Shown here piece by piece: positions 48,274 through 56,474 of a stretch of 64,000 nt of DNA. The stretch is from assembly GCF_000374365.1 (NCBI RefSeq), contig NZ_KB894115.1, forward strand, positions 62,001-126,000. Direction: 5' to 3'. Below the pieces are notes generated by a model. It was not told the DNA's origin, did not search any database, and worked only from the letters and a program-made list of their open reading frames with translations. Each line of letters starts with the position of its first letter. The first letter of the stretch is position 1. The stretch is from Bacteroides gallinarum DSM 18171 = JCM 13658. Its GTDB lineage: Bacteria > Bacteroidota > Bacteroidia > Bacteroidales > Bacteroidaceae. The position numbers and the translations under genes were made by a program.

Positions 48274-48708
48274 ATGAAGCTGACACTCAACCGCAAATTC
48301 AAAGGTCAGACCTATACCATAGGCGACCTGTCCATCGACGGCAAATTTTTCTGTAATACCATCGAAGATGCCGTGAGGGAACTTCCGGCAACCTGTCCGG
48401 ATACTCCTCGCGGCCGTTCCTGTACCTGCAAGGAAAAGGTCTATTCCAAGACCGCCATTCCTGCCGGGACTTATAAAGTTACCCTTCAGTACAGCCCCAA
48501 GTACAAGAAAAAAATGCCATATCTGCACGATGTACCTCATTTCCTCGGCATCCTGATCCATTCAGGCAACACCGAGGGAGATTCCGCCGGTTGTATCATC
48601 GTGGGAAAGAATACGGTCAAGGGAAAAGTTTTGGAATCCCGTACTACATTCCAAAAACTGTATGCCATGCTCGAGTCCGAAAGGGACATAACCATTCAGA
48701 TTATATAA
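48274..48708 (+). CDS. DUF5675 family protein (phage-associated)
   Basis: 144 residues. The fold is marked by TIEDAVREL, IPAGTYKVTLQYSPKY, LIHSGNTEGDSAGCIIVGKN and the final ESERDITIQII, typical of the DUF5675 family that occurs widely in Bacteroidetes phages and phage-like elements. The DSAGCIIVG stretch resembles peptidase/transpeptidase active-site surroundings with a conserved Cys, but activity is not established. The gene lies 5 bases before the terminase. The dyad before its start may control it. Confidence 0.85.
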   Translation: MKLTLNRKFKGQTYTIGDLSIDGKFFCNTIEDAVRELPATCPDTPRGRSCTCKEKVYSKTAIPAGTYKVTLQYSPKYKKKMPYLHDVPHFLGILIHSGNTEGDSAGCIIVGKNTVKGKVLESRTTFQKLYAMLESERDITIQII

Positions 48709-48713
48709 ATCGA

Positions 48714-50303
48714 ATGGCGGTCAACAGGCTCAAACCACCCAGAAACCTGCGCATCGAGTTCAAACCGTCCCCACGGCAGTATGAACTCTGGAAACTGTTG
48801 CAACCGAACTATTGTCCCCATTGTGGCGGGGAGATCGAGCAAATCCTTATCGGTTATGACCAGCAAGGCAACCCTCAGTACAGGCCTCAATGCAGGCATT
48901 GCAAGTCGCAGAACCTGCCGCAGCTGATACTGGGAGGCGGAGCGGCCGGCGGCGGAAAATCGTATATCGGCAGCGTTTGGCTGGTGTCTTCATGTATTCG
49001 GTTCGAGAATATCCGTGCGGTGGTGGCCCGTAAGACACTCAAGTCGTTAAAGGAATCGACATGGAACACCATCAAGTCGATTCTGAAGGACTGGGGACTG
49101 AAAGAGGATACAAACTACAAGATAAACAACCTCGAAGGCACGCTCACATTCTGGAATGACTCGGTCATCATCATGAAGGAGATGGCGGATATCCCCAGCG
49201 ACCCCAACTTCGAGCGTTTCGGCTCTTCGGAATATACCATCGCCATGGTGGATGAGGTGTCGGAAATCTCGGAACGGGCCGTCGAAGTACTGTTCTCCCG
49301 TCTCCGCTGGAGAACCCATGAGACATTCAAGACCCCGAGAATGCTGCTCACCACCAATCCGACGATTAACTGGGTGCGTTCCCGCTTCGTGCAGGACGAA
49401 AACGGAGACAAGGTCATCTGCCGCGAGGGTGAAGCGTATATACCTTTTTCCGTGTTTGACAACCCGAATATCGCTTTCCGTCAGGTGTACGAGGCGGCCC
49501 TGAACAAGATCCGGGACCAGGCGACAAAGGAACGCCTGCTCTATGGCAACTGGGATTTCGTGGAAGCCAACGATATGGCGATTTATAACAGTTTCGACGG
49601 CTCCCGGCATCTCGTTACCGGACTGAAAGAAAAAGCATACGATCCGACCAAGCCGCTCATCACGGTGTGGGACTTCAATGTTGCCCCCCAAATGTCGGTG
49701 CTCTCCGCACAAATAGACTATGAAAACAGGAAGGTCTATATACTGGAAGAGATACTCGGCAAGCCGGAGGAAAAGGAGAACAACACACCTGCGTTGGCAC
49801 GGAAAGTACGCTTAAAACTTTACCGGGACAAGCATATTGGCGGAGTGGATGTGACCGGTGACCCTTCCGGGTTACAACGCTCCACCACCAACGAGGACGG
49901 CATCAACAACTATACCATCATCACGGACACTTTCGGCAGAGGAATCCTGCGACCGAAGGTAAAGCTGTTACGCAAGCAGCCTCCGCAGGCTACACGGTGC
50001 GAGTTCGTCAACGAGGTATTCGGGGGCTATGAAGGCTGGGAGATACAAATCGATATCAAATGTCGCAAACTTACCCAGGATCTGATTTACCAGCTTCGTA
50101 ACGAGGACGGTACCAAGAGCAAACAGAAGACCACCGACCCGAAAACCGGTGTCAAATATGAACGGTATGGACACTTGTCCGACTGCCTTGACTACCTGCT
50201 CTGTTACTACCTGCGCGACAGCTGGTACAAGTTCAAGAGCGGAGGCGACGGGAACGGGTATGTGGTCTCCACATCGGTAATTCAGGAAGGATTTTCATAC
50301 TAA
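48714..50303 (+). CDS. Phage terminase large subunit
   Basis: 529 residues; the ATG at 48714 follows the DUF5675 stop, giving MAVNRLKPPRN. The ATPase domain has Walker A GGGAAGGGKS (about 74-83) and Walker B IAMVDEVSE. The nuclease domain has WDFNVAPQM, GVDVTGDPSG and a late HLSDCLDYLLCYY acidic residue. A zinc-ribbon-like insert with Cys34, Cys37, Cys60 and Cys63 lies before Walker A. It packages phage DNA into proheads, but here no portal or capsid gene follows, so it is probably a relic or repurposed. Confidence 0.93.
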   Translation: MAVNRLKPPRNLRIEFKPSPRQYELWKLLQPNYCPHCGGEIEQILIGYDQQGNPQYRPQCRHCKSQNLPQLILGGGAAGGGKSYIGSVWLVSSCIRFENIRAVVARKTLKSLKESTWNTIKSILKDWGLKEDTNYKINNLEGTLTFWNDSVIIMKEMADIPSDPNFERFGSSEYTIAMVDEVSEISERAVEVLFSRLRWRTHETFKTPRMLLTTNPTINWVRSRFVQDENGDKVICREGEAYIPFSVFDNPNIAFRQVYEAALNKIRDQATKERLLYGNWDFVEANDMAIYNSFDGSRHLVTGLKEKAYDPTKPLITVWDFNVAPQMSVLSAQIDYENRKVYILEEILGKPEEKENNTPALARKVRLKLYRDKHIGGVDVTGDPSGLQRSTTNEDGINNYTIITDTFGRGILRPKVKLLRKQPPQATRCEFVNEVFGGYEGWEIQIDIKCRKLTQDLIYQLRNEDGTKSKQKTTDPKTGVKYERYGHLSDCLDYLLCYYLRDSWYKFKSGGDGNGYVVSTSVIQEGFSY

Positions 50304-50318
50304 TAACGGAACAAGGAT

Positions 50319-51338
50319 ATGTACAGACGGTTTCTCAATAATGACGACTATCTTGGGATAATTACTCCGGAAGCACTAGCACAACTCACGCGGGGCAATG
50401 ATGCACGATTCATCCAGGCGGAAGAATCGGCGGAGATGAGCATTGTGGAATATTTGTCAGAGAACTACGAGATTGAAAAGGAACTTGCAAAAGGAAAATA
50501 TATCGCCGAATACGACCATCGAATTACCTATCCCGTGGGTGTGCATGTCTATTTCGAGGGACAAATCCATGAGGTGATACGCTCCGTCAGCGGCTATCGC
50601 AAGCCGGCAACGGCAATCTATTGGGAAGAGTGTTCCGATATCCACGTCGATGCGGGACAAGTTGTAAATTACTCCCAGTTCAACACCTATTATCCGGGTG
50701 ATAAAGTAAACTACAACGGTGTTGTCTATATTTGCCTTGCCGAAAACGGGTACAAGTTCGATGATATCCGTATCCCGATGGTCGGCGGTTGGATCGAGAC
50801 GGAAGTCACGTTATGGCAGCCTGTCGAGTATCCTCTGTGGTCAGTCGTTGAATATGAAGGGGCGTTCTATACTTTGATGACGCTTGACTGTTTCGATTGC
50901 AATCTTGACCCTATGGTGTCCGACTGTTGGGGAGCCATAGCCGATTACGATTCATCATACAATGCCTACGAATTGTCGGAACACGAATATGTAGTTTATG
51001 ACGGACGGGTATTTTACCCGGAAACGGATGTGAACGCGGACACGCCGCAAGTCGGTCTAAACCTATCATTACACGATCCACGAAACTACAACCTCAAGAA
51101 GCATATGGTTCGATTGGCTATCTACGAGCTCACGAAACTCATTGCCCCGAATAATGTCAGTGTTGTCCGTATGCGCGATTACGAGGACAGCATGAAATGG
51201 CTTAATGATGCCGCCAAATTGCGACTTAATCCACAAATCCCCCGTAAAGTCGATGACACGAAAAAGCCGGTTACCGATTGGCAACTGGCTACTTTCCAAA
51301 CAGATTATGACCCGTATCGAAACCCGTGGCTGACCTAA
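50319..51338 (+). CDS. Phage-structural-like protein with four Y-x-G repeats
   Basis: 339 residues starting 16 bases after the terminase. Four short repeats of the form Y-P/x-G-x-x-V-x-Y-x-G-x-x-Y lie near residues 71-87, 125-141, 171-187 and 217-233, resembling the carbohydrate-binding/chitin-binding modules seen in phage adhesion or head proteins. The C-terminal part (MVRLAIYELTKLIAPNN to KWLNDAAKLRLNPQ) resembles head-tail connector proteins (Gp36/DUF1320-like). The assignment to a virion role is inferred. Confidence 0.65.
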   Translation: MYRRFLNNDDYLGIITPEALAQLTRGNDARFIQAEESAEMSIVEYLSENYEIEKELAKGKYIAEYDHRITYPVGVHVYFEGQIHEVIRSVSGYRKPATAIYWEECSDIHVDAGQVVNYSQFNTYYPGDKVNYNGVVYICLAENGYKFDDIRIPMVGGWIETEVTLWQPVEYPLWSVVEYEGAFYTLMTLDCFDCNLDPMVSDCWGAIADYDSSYNAYELSEHEYVVYDGRVFYPETDVNADTPQVGLNLSLHDPRNYNLKKHMVRLAIYELTKLIAPNNVSVVRMRDYEDSMKWLNDAAKLRLNPQIPRKVDDTKKPVTDWQLATFQTDYDPYRNPWLT

Positions 51339-51657
51339 ATAACAGTAAATACCGCTACCGGATTTGTTGTCGTAGTCTTTACCATGAACAAGAAACGAAA
51401 TTACTGCTTGTTTGTTAGTTCCGTTTCCACAAGAGCCCCCCTGAACGGGTGGCAAGTTCCTTGTAATATGCCGCCAAAAGAAGATATAAATTTGGCCTTT
51501 TAGAATAATCCAATCTGCTATATTCCTTACTGCCTTTGCGGTATTTAATAATCTCAAGACATTGAATAATTATTTACTTGTTTTTGTGCCCGTTGGATTT
51601 AGGTTTGAATAAGGCATGAAGTCTTATCACGCACACCAACAATGTTTCATAATCAAC

Positions 51658-51717
51658 ATGAAAGTAGAGGCGTTCATCTTTCAGACTACATTGAAAGTGA
51701 ATCCGATAGCGGCATGA
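51658..51717 (+). CDS. Possible 19-aa leader peptide
   Basis: Short ATG frame MKVEAFIFQTTLKVNPIAA with an independent stop, 18 bases before a hairpin. The order leader ORF, hairpin and downstream promoter-like site recalls attenuation, but no ribosome-binding site stands out. The frame may be chance. Confidence 0.3.
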   Translation: MKVEAFIFQTTLKVNPIAA

Positions 51718-51735
51718 AACGGTTCTCCCTACAGG

Positions 51736-51770
51736 ACGGGCAGATGAGCAACTGCATGCTCTCTGCCCGT
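51736..51770 (+). terminator. Hairpin after the terminase module
   Basis: acgggcaga / tctgcccgt (9 bp, perfect) with an inner gagca / tgctc stem and four T after it. It probably ends transcription from the terminase module before the TPR/ankyrin operon. Confidence 0.6.
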
Positions 51771-51861
51771 TTTCTATGGTACAAGGCAATTATAATAAAG
51801 CCATTTTTATTTTTCCCTGAAAAAAGTGTCGGTTATTTCATTGCAGAACAAAACATTTTTC

Positions 51862-51869
51862 TAATTTTG
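51862..51869 (+). promoter_or_regulatory. Putative -7 element in the spacer before the TPR/ankyrin operon
   Basis: TAATTTTG, an exact TAnnTTTG match. A tttcattg run 20 bases upstream could serve as a degenerate -33. It is about 470 bases before the TPR gene, so a long leader or small gene may lie between. Confidence 0.4.
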
Positions 51870-51902
51870 TATTTGAAGAAGTATTCACTCTAATAAACTG
51901 AT

Positions 51903-52115
51903 ATGTATGACAATGGATACATTGTAAAATGTCGCTCGATTTTAACAAATGATATTTGTTTGAGCGAAGCTTCGCATAAAGCGGACGTTTTTCTTGTGTG
52001 CATTAGTTACCTTACATATTCCCTTAAAAAGTGTATTAATAATTTGGCAGTGTGGAAAATTCGTGTAAACACACACACACACACACACACACAATTATCG
52101 CGCGTCAATATATAA
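51903..52115 (+). CDS. Doubtful 70-aa frame containing the AC repeat
   Basis: Frame MYDNGYIVKCRSILTN... with a hydrophobic middle (VFLVCISYLTYSL), ending in THTHTHT encoded by the AC repeat. It starts 34 bases after a -7-like site. No family is recognised, and the repeat makes a chance frame likely. Slippage in the repeat would change its end. Confidence 0.25.
   Translation: MYDNGYIVKCRSILTNDICLSEASHKADVFLVCISYLTYSLKKCINNLAVWKIRVNTHTHTHTQLSRVNI
51964..51975. repeat. 12-bp perfect palindrome gcgaagcttcgc
   Basis: Self-complementary 12-mer in the spacer between the terminase module and the TPR operon. Possible protein-binding site. Confidence 0.4.
52069..52092. repeat. (AC)12 dinucleotide microsatellite
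   Basis: Twelve uninterrupted AC units, rare in Bacteroides genomes. It lies about 250 bases before the TPR gene, in the 1-kb gene-poor spacer. Slipped-strand mispairing could vary its length. Confidence 0.9.
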
Positions 52116-52340
52116 TAAAACATTTAATTTACAATGGATTACCGGAATCAATTATCCGGGGTTATCCTTGTCTTACGACAAAAGTTCCTATAAATACTCA
52201 TCCTCTGCCATATTGTCTCAAAAAAGGCAGGATATTTTTATGGTCCGACGGTACTGGGGAGCGTTCTCTGCGCCCGAATATCGTCGGTTTTTTGTTTCCA
52301 CCCATAACAGTCTGAAATCTCTTTTAGTGTTTAAGTATCT

Positions 52341-52820
52341 ATGATTGGAATATATGGAAATAAACAAACCATGCCTGAATCCCAGAAAAAAGAACTTTTT
52401 TCCGCAGGTATTACCTATATGGTAAGTGGCGAATATGCCTTTGCCTTCTCCTGTTTCACGCAGGCAGGAAAGTCTGACCTGCCGACACTTTACAACAAGG
52501 CGTTATGCTACTACTACCTTTCTCTGTATAATGACTGCCGTTCCCTGCTGTTGGAAGCGGAGAGGCTGCTGCCACCGTTAACGGAACGTCTGCCGGAAAA
52601 CCTGCCGGAAGCCGTCCTCCGCTGGGAATACGAAAAAAGCCCTGCCGGTTGTCCCATGCCGGAGGATGCTCCCGATAACCTCGCCGCCGTACAACTGTTG
52701 AGGCTGAAAGCGAAAGTGTCGGCCAGACTGCACCTGCACACGGAGGTGCGGACTATCCACGCCCGTTTGGGCAATAAATATCAACACATTGAAGAACTGA
52801 TAAAAAACATACAACCATGA
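52341..52820 (+). CDS. Small TPR-like protein
   Basis: 159 residues, helical, with a TPR-like pattern (YMVSGEYAFAFSCFTQAGKS, then LYNKALCYYYLSLYNDCRSL). No signal peptide, so it is probably a cytoplasmic scaffold. The first ATG is 52341. The ATG at 52371 (MPESQKKELF) is an equally plausible start. It overlaps the ankyrin gene by 4 bases, so the two are translationally coupled. It is first in the long operon that ends at the XerC/D-type recombinase. Confidence 0.75.
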   Translation: MIGIYGNKQTMPESQKKELFSAGITYMVSGEYAFAFSCFTQAGKSDLPTLYNKALCYYYLSLYNDCRSLLLEAERLLPPLTERLPENLPEAVLRWEYEKSPAGCPMPEDAPDNLAAVQLLRLKAKVSARLHLHTEVRTIHARLGNKYQHIEELIKNIQP

Positions 52821-54376
52821 AATACAGTGACATATACAGACTTTATTCGACAAGTCAGCCGAAGGATGCAATTCATCAGGCGCTCCGGGAAGTGCCCGTC
52901 GATGACAGCGACGAACAGTACGAAGACCGTTCTCCGTTGCATCTTGCCTGCCAGTATGGAGACACGGAGGGGGTCAAGATACTTCTTGAACGTGATGCCG
53001 AACCCAACACGAAGGATGCAAACGGTTCCACCCCGATTCATATCCTCGGCAGAACCAGTGCCGGCTGTGCAGATGAAGACAAACTGAAAGAAATAGCCGT
53101 CATGCTCATAGAACAAGGAGCGAATATACCGCGTTCGGCCAAGAATACGACGGCCCTTATCGAGTGCATAAGGAACCGTCATTTCAAGATGGCGGAAGCG
53201 ATCATAGATTCCGGAGCACGCGTCAACTCAACCGACCTTAACGGCGAGAACGTGCTTTTCGGTTTTTGTGCCGCTTCAGGCGACATCAGAAGGGATATCC
53301 GGTTCGCGAAAAAGGAACTGGACGAATCCGTACAATACCGTTACCCCGAAAACAAGATAGAGGAAATCAGGAGCAGGATTGCAAGGCTGGAGGATGATGG
53401 CGAAACCGCCTACCGACTTGCCAGAAGGCTTGTTGAAGAAGACAAGGCCGATCCGGAAGACAAGTCAAACAGTGGAAAGACAGCCTGGGATGCCGCCATA
53501 GAGAACAAGGCGATGAAGATCGCGGCCTTCCTTTCCGGAAGCGACCCCGATGTTGACGAACTTTCGGCCTTGCACGGCAACATGGACATATTCCAGGCTA
53601 TGTACATGAAGGATATGGAGGCACTGGATGCCATTCTGCGTTCGGGTGCAGACCTGCAGACGGTGTGTGAGCACAAGGATATGTATGACTTTGAAAGCAA
53701 GTCGCCCCTCGCTTGTGCGTTCAGTTGGTTTGACAGCATACAGGATGCTCCGGCCATGATTCTGAACGGCGGAGCGAATCCGAATTACCGTTTCCCGAAT
53801 GAAGAGACGGCTTTTTCGGTATGGGTGAGTAAGGACTATTTCTGCAAGGATACCGAGGTTTACAAGGGGCTGCTTGACCTGATGAAGGAAAAAGGCTGGA
53901 ATCCCGAGCTTCCTGTTGATACGGAAGGCAACACGGCACTTGCCCTTTCCTGCCGCCATACCGGCTACAGGTTGGGTAAAACGGCATTCGGTTGGCTGCT
54001 CAAGGGAAAGGCCGACCCCAACGCCGCCAATCTTTCCGGCCAAACTCCCATGATGATTCTCTTCGGTGGTCATAAGGCGAACGAAAAATATGTGCCTTAC
54101 GGCTGGTCAGCCGGTTCTGACGACCCCACGGAAATCCTCGAAAAGCTTCTCGAAGCCGGAGCTGACGTGAACAAGACGGACAACCGGGGAAACACCCTCC
54201 TGCATTATGTGGCGGCATGTTGTCGTGACAGCATGGCACAGAAAGCGATTGAACTCCTGCTGGACTTCAAGCTGCCTGACGTAAATGCCGTAAACAATGA
54301 AGGCAAAACGGCCATGGACGTGGCGGCAGACTACAACAATGACAATCTCGTAAGACTATTATTGAAATATTCTTAA
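52817..54376 (+). CDS. Ankyrin repeat protein (519 aa)
   Basis: 519 residues without signal peptide. Ankyrin repeats are visible at about 35-75 (SPLHLACQYGDTEGVKILL), 110-150 (ALIECIRNRHFKMAEAIID), 370-410 and 440-515 (GNTLLHYVAACCRDSMAQK and TAMDVAADYNNDNLVRLLL). The middle has divergent repeats and a charged linker. Ankyrin proteins bind other proteins, and in poly-immunity loci they neutralise toxins. The target here is unknown. It follows the TPR gene with a 4-base overlap. Confidence 0.9.
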   Translation: MKYSDIYRLYSTSQPKDAIHQALREVPVDDSDEQYEDRSPLHLACQYGDTEGVKILLERDAEPNTKDANGSTPIHILGRTSAGCADEDKLKEIAVMLIEQGANIPRSAKNTTALIECIRNRHFKMAEAIIDSGARVNSTDLNGENVLFGFCAASGDIRRDIRFAKKELDESVQYRYPENKIEEIRSRIARLEDDGETAYRLARRLVEEDKADPEDKSNSGKTAWDAAIENKAMKIAAFLSGSDPDVDELSALHGNMDIFQAMYMKDMEALDAILRSGADLQTVCEHKDMYDFESKSPLACAFSWFDSIQDAPAMILNGGANPNYRFPNEETAFSVWVSKDYFCKDTEVYKGLLDLMKEKGWNPELPVDTEGNTALALSCRHTGYRLGKTAFGWLLKGKADPNAANLSGQTPMMILFGGHKANEKYVPYGWSAGSDDPTEILEKLLEAGADVNKTDNRGNTLLHYVAACCRDSMAQKAIELLLDFKLPDVNAVNNEGKTAMDVAADYNNDNLVRLLLKYS

Positions 54377-54386
54377 ACAAAGATAT

Positions 54387-55358
54387 ATGGACAACAACCA
54401 GACATTTCTCAATGCTTGCCGAAACGGGCAGAAAAGCATTGTCCAGATATTCCTGAAAAAGGGAGGAATTGACATCAACAAAAGGGATCAGGAAGGAAAC
54501 ACTGCTCTTTATTATGCCTGTCAGAAAGGTTACAGGGACATAGTGGCTCTGCTTCTTGACAACGATGCCGACGCGTCATGTATCAACAACCGTTCCGAAA
54601 GCCCGCTCCACGCGGCGGCACGGAGCGGCAACAAGGAAATCCTCGGGAAGCTGCTCCAGAAGGGGGCCGACATCAACGTGACGGACAATGAAGGACGAAC
54701 CCCGCTAATATGCCTGCTTGACAACAAGCGTACAGATGCCGCCCTTTTCCTGATGGATCAGGGAGCCGATACGGAGGTCGCCGATGCCTCCGGCCACAAG
54801 GCCATCGACTATGCCACAGCCCACGGGCTGCGGGAAGTGGTCGCCCGACTCTCGTGCGGGAATGACCGGGATGCACGTGGCAACACCCCGCTTCATCAGG
54901 CCGTGTATAACGGACAGGGTGAAATTGTCCGCACGCTGCTCCTGTCAGACAAGTCCATGCTTGACTCGACGAATGACGGCGGAGAGACTCCGCTGATACT
55001 CGCCTGTATGCAGGGGAATCTTGTCATGGTCAACCTTCTTCTCGGGACCGGAGCCGATCCCGGCAAAGCTATGCTGAGCGGCAATGCCCCGATACATTAC
55101 GCGGCCATTTCAGGTAACCGCTTTATAGGCGAGGCTCTGCTGAAGGCCAAAGCTGCGGTTGACGCACAGAATGACAACGGGGAAACCCCGCTTATTCTTG
55201 CAGCCAAGGAGGGCCACAACGATTTTGTGTCCGTCCTGCTTGAATTTCACGCGAATGTTAGCATCTCAGACAACCTCCAGCACACCGCCCTGTACTATGC
55301 AGGAGAGCGCGGCTTCAACGAAATCGTGGAAAAACTTCTTGAAAACGGAGCGGAATAA
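54387..55358 (+). CDS. Ankyrin repeat protein (323 aa)
   Basis: 323 residues made almost entirely of about nine canonical ankyrin repeats (for example GNTALYYACQKGYRDIVALLL, SPLHAAARSGNKEILGKLL, TPLHQAVYNGQGEIVRTLL). The repeats are far more regular than in the preceding ankyrin gene, 10 bases upstream. No signal peptide or other domain. Probable cytoplasmic protein-binding scaffold; the partner is unknown. Confidence 0.93.
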   Translation: MDNNQTFLNACRNGQKSIVQIFLKKGGIDINKRDQEGNTALYYACQKGYRDIVALLLDNDADASCINNRSESPLHAAARSGNKEILGKLLQKGADINVTDNEGRTPLICLLDNKRTDAALFLMDQGADTEVADASGHKAIDYATAHGLREVVARLSCGNDRDARGNTPLHQAVYNGQGEIVRTLLLSDKSMLDSTNDGGETPLILACMQGNLVMVNLLLGTGADPGKAMLSGNAPIHYAAISGNRFIGEALLKAKAAVDAQNDNGETPLILAAKEGHNDFVSVLLEFHANVSISDNLQHTALYYAGERGFNEIVEKLLENGAE

Positions 55359-55399
55359 ACAGGTAAGATATTCATTAACAAATTTAATATTAGAAAGAT

Positions 55400-56428
55400 A
55401 TGGCAGAAGAAACCAAGAAGACACCTCAGACACCCGAGGAAATCGCAAGAGAAGCACAGGCTCAGGCCATGAAAGCAGCACTGGAACAGGCGCAAGCCTT
55501 GTATGGCAACGTACCCGGATTTGAAGGCACCGACCTGATGAAGATGCATGAAAAGCTGATGCAGGACTCGGCCGAGATGTTCCCGGGAGTTGCGGAGGCA
55601 CAGGCATACCAGGCAAAGATGATGGCAGAATCCGCCCAGGATCCCGAGGCGATAATGGAGACCTACAGCAAAAACATCGAGTTCGCAGGGAACATGATGC
55701 AGCAGGCAATGAATGCCGGATTCATGCCGGAAGGTTTACCGGATTTCTCGGACGGTTTTGACGTATATGCAGGTTGGGAAATCACCCGCAAGGGCGACAA
55801 CAGCCTGACACCTGAACAGAACAGACTTCTGGCTTATGGGGCACCTCTGTTCCTATACAACGATGACAACGTGGACTCCCTTGAAAGTACAGCAGGCACG
55901 GACACCCTTAAGGAAATGCTTGAGGAATGGTGGGAAGTTACTGACAGGAAGAGTGCCCTGGAGACCATCTCATGGCTGCTGAACGAAGGCCAACATGCCG
56001 GTGCGGATCCGGCCTTGACTGAAATCCGCCAGCGTGGAATCGAGGCCATCACCGAGGAAGAAAAGGCGGACGAGGACAGCAAGATCGGCGATGCGTTCAC
56101 GATAGCTGAATTTGTAATGGGAGTAAATGAAACGACGGAAGCGGACCTGCCCGAAACCGTGCTGGCATGGGACCTTGTACGTGCCGTGAACATGGCCCGT
56201 TGGGCTTTCATCTGCGGCTACATCAATGAAGACGAAATGTGGGAAGCCATCAGAACCACTGCCGGCATAGCCAAGGAATCCTTCAATTCGTGGGAAGAAT
56301 ACGGCAACAGCTTTGCCGTGGGACGCGGAATATGGAGAGGCGAAACAGATGACTACGAGACTGCGGATGAAGTCGTGGGAGCGCTTCTCAATAAAGAAGA
56401 TTCCCCTTGGAAGGCAATCGAATGGTAG
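55400..56428 (+). CDS. DUF1266 domain-containing protein
   Basis: 342 residues, acidic and soluble. An alanine/glutamine-rich N-terminal helix region (about 1-110) leads into the DUF1266 domain. Its typical parts are EEWWEVTDRKSALETISWLL, AWDLVRAVNMARWAF and SWEEYGNSFAVGRGIW, each present. DUF1266 proteins (such as YbeU/YbeR) have unknown function, and some occur in toxin-immunity gene arrays. It lies 41 bases after the ankyrin gene in the same direction. Confidence 0.85.
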   Translation: MAEETKKTPQTPEEIAREAQAQAMKAALEQAQALYGNVPGFEGTDLMKMHEKLMQDSAEMFPGVAEAQAYQAKMMAESAQDPEAIMETYSKNIEFAGNMMQQAMNAGFMPEGLPDFSDGFDVYAGWEITRKGDNSLTPEQNRLLAYGAPLFLYNDDNVDSLESTAGTDTLKEMLEEWWEVTDRKSALETISWLLNEGQHAGADPALTEIRQRGIEAITEEEKADEDSKIGDAFTIAEFVMGVNETTEADLPETVLAWDLVRAVNMARWAFICGYINEDEMWEAIRTTAGIAKESFNSWEEYGNSFAVGRGIWRGETDDYETADEVVGALLNKEDSPWKAIEW

Positions 56429-56474
56429 AATCCGAAAAAAATAGGATCAACAATATCTTAAAAGTTTTACGATT

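Noticed and set aside
51069..51557. 162-residue minus-strand frame over the end of the phage-structural-like gene
   Set aside because: Most of it is antisense to a supported gene; the rest lies in the spacer without a start signal.
51574..51789. 71-residue minus-strand frame in the spacer
   Set aside because: It runs through the hairpin at 51736-51770 and has no ribosome-binding site or family similarity.
51661..51790. Insertion-sequence end or transposase remnant in the spacer
   Set aside because: No terminal repeats, target duplication or transposase motif was found; the frame MKVEAF... is too short to assign.
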